Positions 61,960 to 64,000 of a DNA stretch of 64,000 nucleotides are shown here, in pieces (within the stretch, counting starts at the first letter, position 1; each line of letters opens with the position of its first letter). The notes under the pieces were generated by a model. That model ran no database searches. It was not told the DNA's origin and worked only from the letters and a program-made list of their open reading frames with translations. The DNA comes from Doryteuthis pealeii (lineage: Eukaryota > Mollusca > Cephalopoda > Myopsida > Loliginidae), in NCBI GenBank assembly GCA_023376005.1, contig CM042152.1, forward strand, positions 80,170,169-80,234,168, read 5' to 3'. Made by a program: the position numbers and the translations under genes.

Positions 61960-62645
61960 TTATCTGCTTCCGCGCAAGTGACTCAGCAGGCCAATTCCTG
62001 AGTAACAGTCTTTGGTGCACTGACTACACACAAACTATGATGCTTTCTGGGGCTGATGGCTTTTCTCCCTCTTTCTGACTCTCTTTGCTGTCAAGGCTAC
62101 TCTTCTCTCTGCCTCACCCCTCTCCGTGCATTGCTTAACGTTAAGGCACCAGGCCGCTCTATTTTTGCATCTACCTCCCACATGTTTGTGTCAATATGGC
62201 ATATCCTCATGTTTTTCCTGTAAACATCTTTAAATCGTAGGCAGGGTCTACCAACCGATCGGGAGCCTTTTACTAATTCGCCGTACAAAAGATCTTTTGG
62301 GATGCGTCCATTTTCCATTCTCCTGACATGTCCAAGCCAGCGAAGACGCCTCTCACAGAGAATGGAGAACATGCTGTTCATATGGACGCAATCCAGCACG
62401 ACTGTGTTGAGCACTTTATCCTGCCAACGAATGTGTAGAATACGTTGTAGACATCGGAGATGGAAACTATTGAGTTTCCTTTCGTGGCTTGTATATGTTG
62501 TCTACACTTCGTTACTCTAGAGGAGTGTACTGAGAACACACGCTTTGTAGACATGCAGTTTATTTTTCTTGGTGAGACTGGCATTATCCCAGACTCTCAT
62601 GCTCAGTTTGGGCATGACTACTGCTGCTGCTTTCGGTATTCTGAT
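61960..62645 (-). mobile_element. Non-LTR retrotransposon C-terminal part, decayed
   Basis: Minus-strand frames, in order: KKNKLHVYKACVLSTLL, HLRCLQRILHIRWQDKVLNT, ERRLRWLGHVRRMENGRIPK, DLLYGELVKGSRSVGRP and, after a frameshift and a stop, a terminal finger CSQCTKDCYSGIGLLSHLRG. VYxACVLSTLLYGSE, (I/L)RWxGHVxRM and a final zinc finger are common in animal non-LTR polymerases. At least one frameshift and three in-frame stops break it. It is cut on the 5' side by a TA/GT microsatellite. Confidence 0.88.
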
Positions 62646-62651
62646 ATATAT

Positions 62652-62722
<71 letters not shown>
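62641..62722. repeat. (TA)n(TG)n microsatellite
   Basis: Separates the non-LTR tail from the palindrome. Confidence 0.95.
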
Positions 62723-62723
<1 letters not shown>

Positions 62724-62753
62724 GTATTTGGGCAGCATTTTTTCATTAATGCA

Positions 62754-62974
62754 TGTTGAATTAAACAAAAGACACATCTCCTGTTTAACAATTTTATTTG
62801 TGATCTTTTCAAGTTTTCTATTTGGGTGGAATTCGTGGATTAGTCCTCGGGGACCTGAAATTTGGTGGACTAATCCACGAATTCCACCCAAATATTAAAA
62901 AGTTGGCCAGAAAACTTGAAAAGATCACAAATAAAATTGTTAAACAGGAGATGTGTCTTTTGTTTAATTCAACA
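62754..62974. mobile_element. Palindrome of a Penelope-like ORF start
   Basis: Left arm 62754-62846 and right arm 62867-62974 are reverse complements, apart from a 15-nt in-frame insertion in the right arm, around a 20-nt centre. Each reads outward as FHPN..RKLEKITNKIVKQE and MCLLFNST. The left continues CINEKMLPKY. RKLEK..K..K, LFN..C and LLPKY are typical of the N-terminal region of Penelope-like ORFs. It resembles the frame at 54975-55070. Confidence 0.7.
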
Positions 62975-63029
62975 CATATATATATAGTCTACCATTGTCA
63001 TTGTCTATTCTCTAGGGGTAGGGGTCTCT

Positions 63030-63190
63030 GTGGTGTAGTGGCTAATGTGATGGACTACGACATCGCATTAAGCGAGTTCGAACTCTAGTCGCGCTATTAC
63101 GTTCACCTTCGGATTAAACCCCTTGTTATTCTACAAGGATGGCTTTAGCATTAAATAATCCATGAAGATTGATATGCCATTAAAACAAAG
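63030..63190 (+). mobile_element. SINE-C copy with internal deletion
   Basis: GTGGTGTAGTGGCTAATGTG head, GAGTTCGAACTCTAGTCGCG (B-box), then the body from TTCTACAAGGATGGCTTTAGC to ATGCCATTAAAAC. Confidence 0.85.
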
Positions 63191-63239
63191 AAACGGAAAC
63201 TATCCGTTCGATATGTTTTAAAACGATATTTTCACGGAT

Positions 63240-63266
63240 ATTTTCACTCGAGATCGTCGACTCTCC

Positions 63267-63314
<48 letters not shown>

Positions 63315-63331
63315 GAGATCGTCGACTCTCC

Positions 63332-63380
<49 letters not shown>
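63240..63380. repeat. Duplicated unit with (TC)n
   Basis: CACTCGAGATCGTCGACTCTCC plus a TC run occurs twice (63246 and 63310), a direct duplication of about 64 bp. The word CTCGAGATCGTCGACTCT is partly palindromic. Confidence 0.9.
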
Positions 63381-63382
<2 letters not shown>

Positions 63383-63392
63383 AAAACACAAA

Positions 63393-63720
63393 CAGACACA
63401 AGTAATACCATTTTGTTTAGGATAGGTATAATCACCAACACAGAACATGTATCATACATCAAAATGAAGCTGGTCCTCTGTGGATCACATCCCTACTTCT
63501 CCACATTTCTCTCAATAGCAATGTTCCACCTTCGAATGAGAGCATGTATCCCTGCCTGGTAAAATTCTGTTGACTGTTCTTTGAGCCACTTCTTCACAAC
63601 AGATTTCACTTCCTCGTCACTGGAATAAAGTTTGCCTCTCAAACCCTCTTTCATGGGACCGAAGAGATGATAGTCTGAAGGCGCTAAATCTGGTGAGTAT
63701 GGAGGAATGTGAAATAGTGA

Positions 63721-63727
<7 letters not shown>
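63393..63727 (-). pseudogene. Mariner-type transposase, C-terminal fragment
   Basis: Minus-strand frame from 63727 to a stop at 63493-63495: IPPYSPDLAPSDYHLFGPMK, EGLRGKLYSSDEEVKSVV, KKWLKEQSTEFYQAGIHALI and RRWNIAIERNVEK. YSPDLAPSDYHLF carries the third catalytic Asp of mariner D,D34D transposases. Only about the last 78 codons remain. The upstream part, with the first two Asp, is replaced by a GA microsatellite at 63728. About 60 bp beyond the stop is the CCATTTTGTTTAGGATAGG string shared with 43460 and 43546. Confidence 0.88.

Positions 63728-63767
<40 letters not shown>
63728..63767. repeat. (GA)n microsatellite
   Basis: GA run cutting the mariner fragment. Confidence 0.95.
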
Positions 63768-63769
<2 letters not shown>

Positions 63770-63833
63770 ATGTTTCATTATATTGCATATTTTACTCTTT
63801 TACTCTTCCAAAGACATGGACTACAAGACGATG

Positions 63834-63841
63834 TATATATA

Positions 63842-63879
<38 letters not shown>
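63834..63879. repeat. (TA)n microsatellite
   Basis: TA run with one slip. The remainder to 64000 is unassigned. Confidence 0.95.
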
Positions 63880-63881
<2 letters not shown>

Positions 63882-64000
63882 TGATTGCCGCTTCTTGACA
63901 GAATAAGGCCATTTCTACAAGTAGTCCAGATGTGAGCAGTTGTGAGCGCGCAGATGGCCCACGGATCCAGCTTGTTTTTATGTACCCTATCACACATATG

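Overview
This window is animal nuclear DNA with no gene I can defend. It is AT-rich, densely packed with microsatellites (TA, GATA, GA/TC, CA/GT) and built almost entirely from transposable-element copies and relics. No open reading frame shows a recognisable host domain, and I see no convincing exon chain, rRNA gene or stand-alone tRNA gene. The longest open frames (223-372 aa, minus strand, 5.4-8.5 kb) are translations of a GA-rich satellite. The mix of tRNA-headed SINEs, 5S-rRNA-headed SINEs, Penelope-like fragments with hammerhead ribozymes, short Helitrons, hAT, mariner and non-LTR tails suits an invertebrate, plausibly a lophotrochozoan such as a mollusc. That placement is an inference from repeat style, not from a marker gene.

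Layout. 0-10.5 kb: SINEs, a small inverted-repeat element and a tandemly duplicated block. Each copy of the block has a Helitron 5' end followed by a 26-33 bp GA-rich satellite (4.5-8.5 kb), with a 100-N assembly gap between the copies. 10.5-21 kb: 5S-derived SINEs, a complete 465-bp hAT-type element with an 8-bp target duplication (17219-17683), a G-run tandem duplication and more SINEs. 21-26.6 kb: a tandem pair of about 308-bp units ending in hammerhead ribozymes (21513-22080), a Helitron, a palindromic SINE and a 139-bp tandem array. 27-33 kb: a SINE cluster, a TC-rich array, an intact 395-bp Helitron and a head-to-tail array of four 116-118 bp mini-Helitrons. 33-46 kb: non-LTR tails (one with a 19-bp target duplication), Helitron ends, mariner ends and GATA arrays. 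46-53.5 kb: a second hAT copy, a 1.76-kb inverted-repeat composite, an intact 390-bp Helitron, SINEs and a near-perfect 45-bp-arm palindrome. 53.9-60.8 kb: a chain of short retroelements separated by TA microsatellites, including a second complete hammerhead at 58996-59041. 61-64 kb: a decayed non-LTR tail, a palindrome carrying a Penelope-like reading frame and a mariner transposase tail.

The best candidate for something undescribed is a class of short, TA-bounded retroelements that join a Pol III-type (tRNA-like) head to a hammerhead or hammerhead-like fold. At least two unrelated families here (21.5-22.1 kb and 58.7-59.2 kb) have the B-box-like element about 25-30 nt before a fold with every canonical hammerhead core nucleotide. 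A third, multi-copy SINE family (24.4, 43.8, 57.0 and 59.8 kb) has a tRNA-like head in its longer copies and a related but non-canonical fold near its 3' end. The tandem mini-Helitron array is the second candidate. In the entries below, family names such as SINE-A, H1 or T1 are local labels only.
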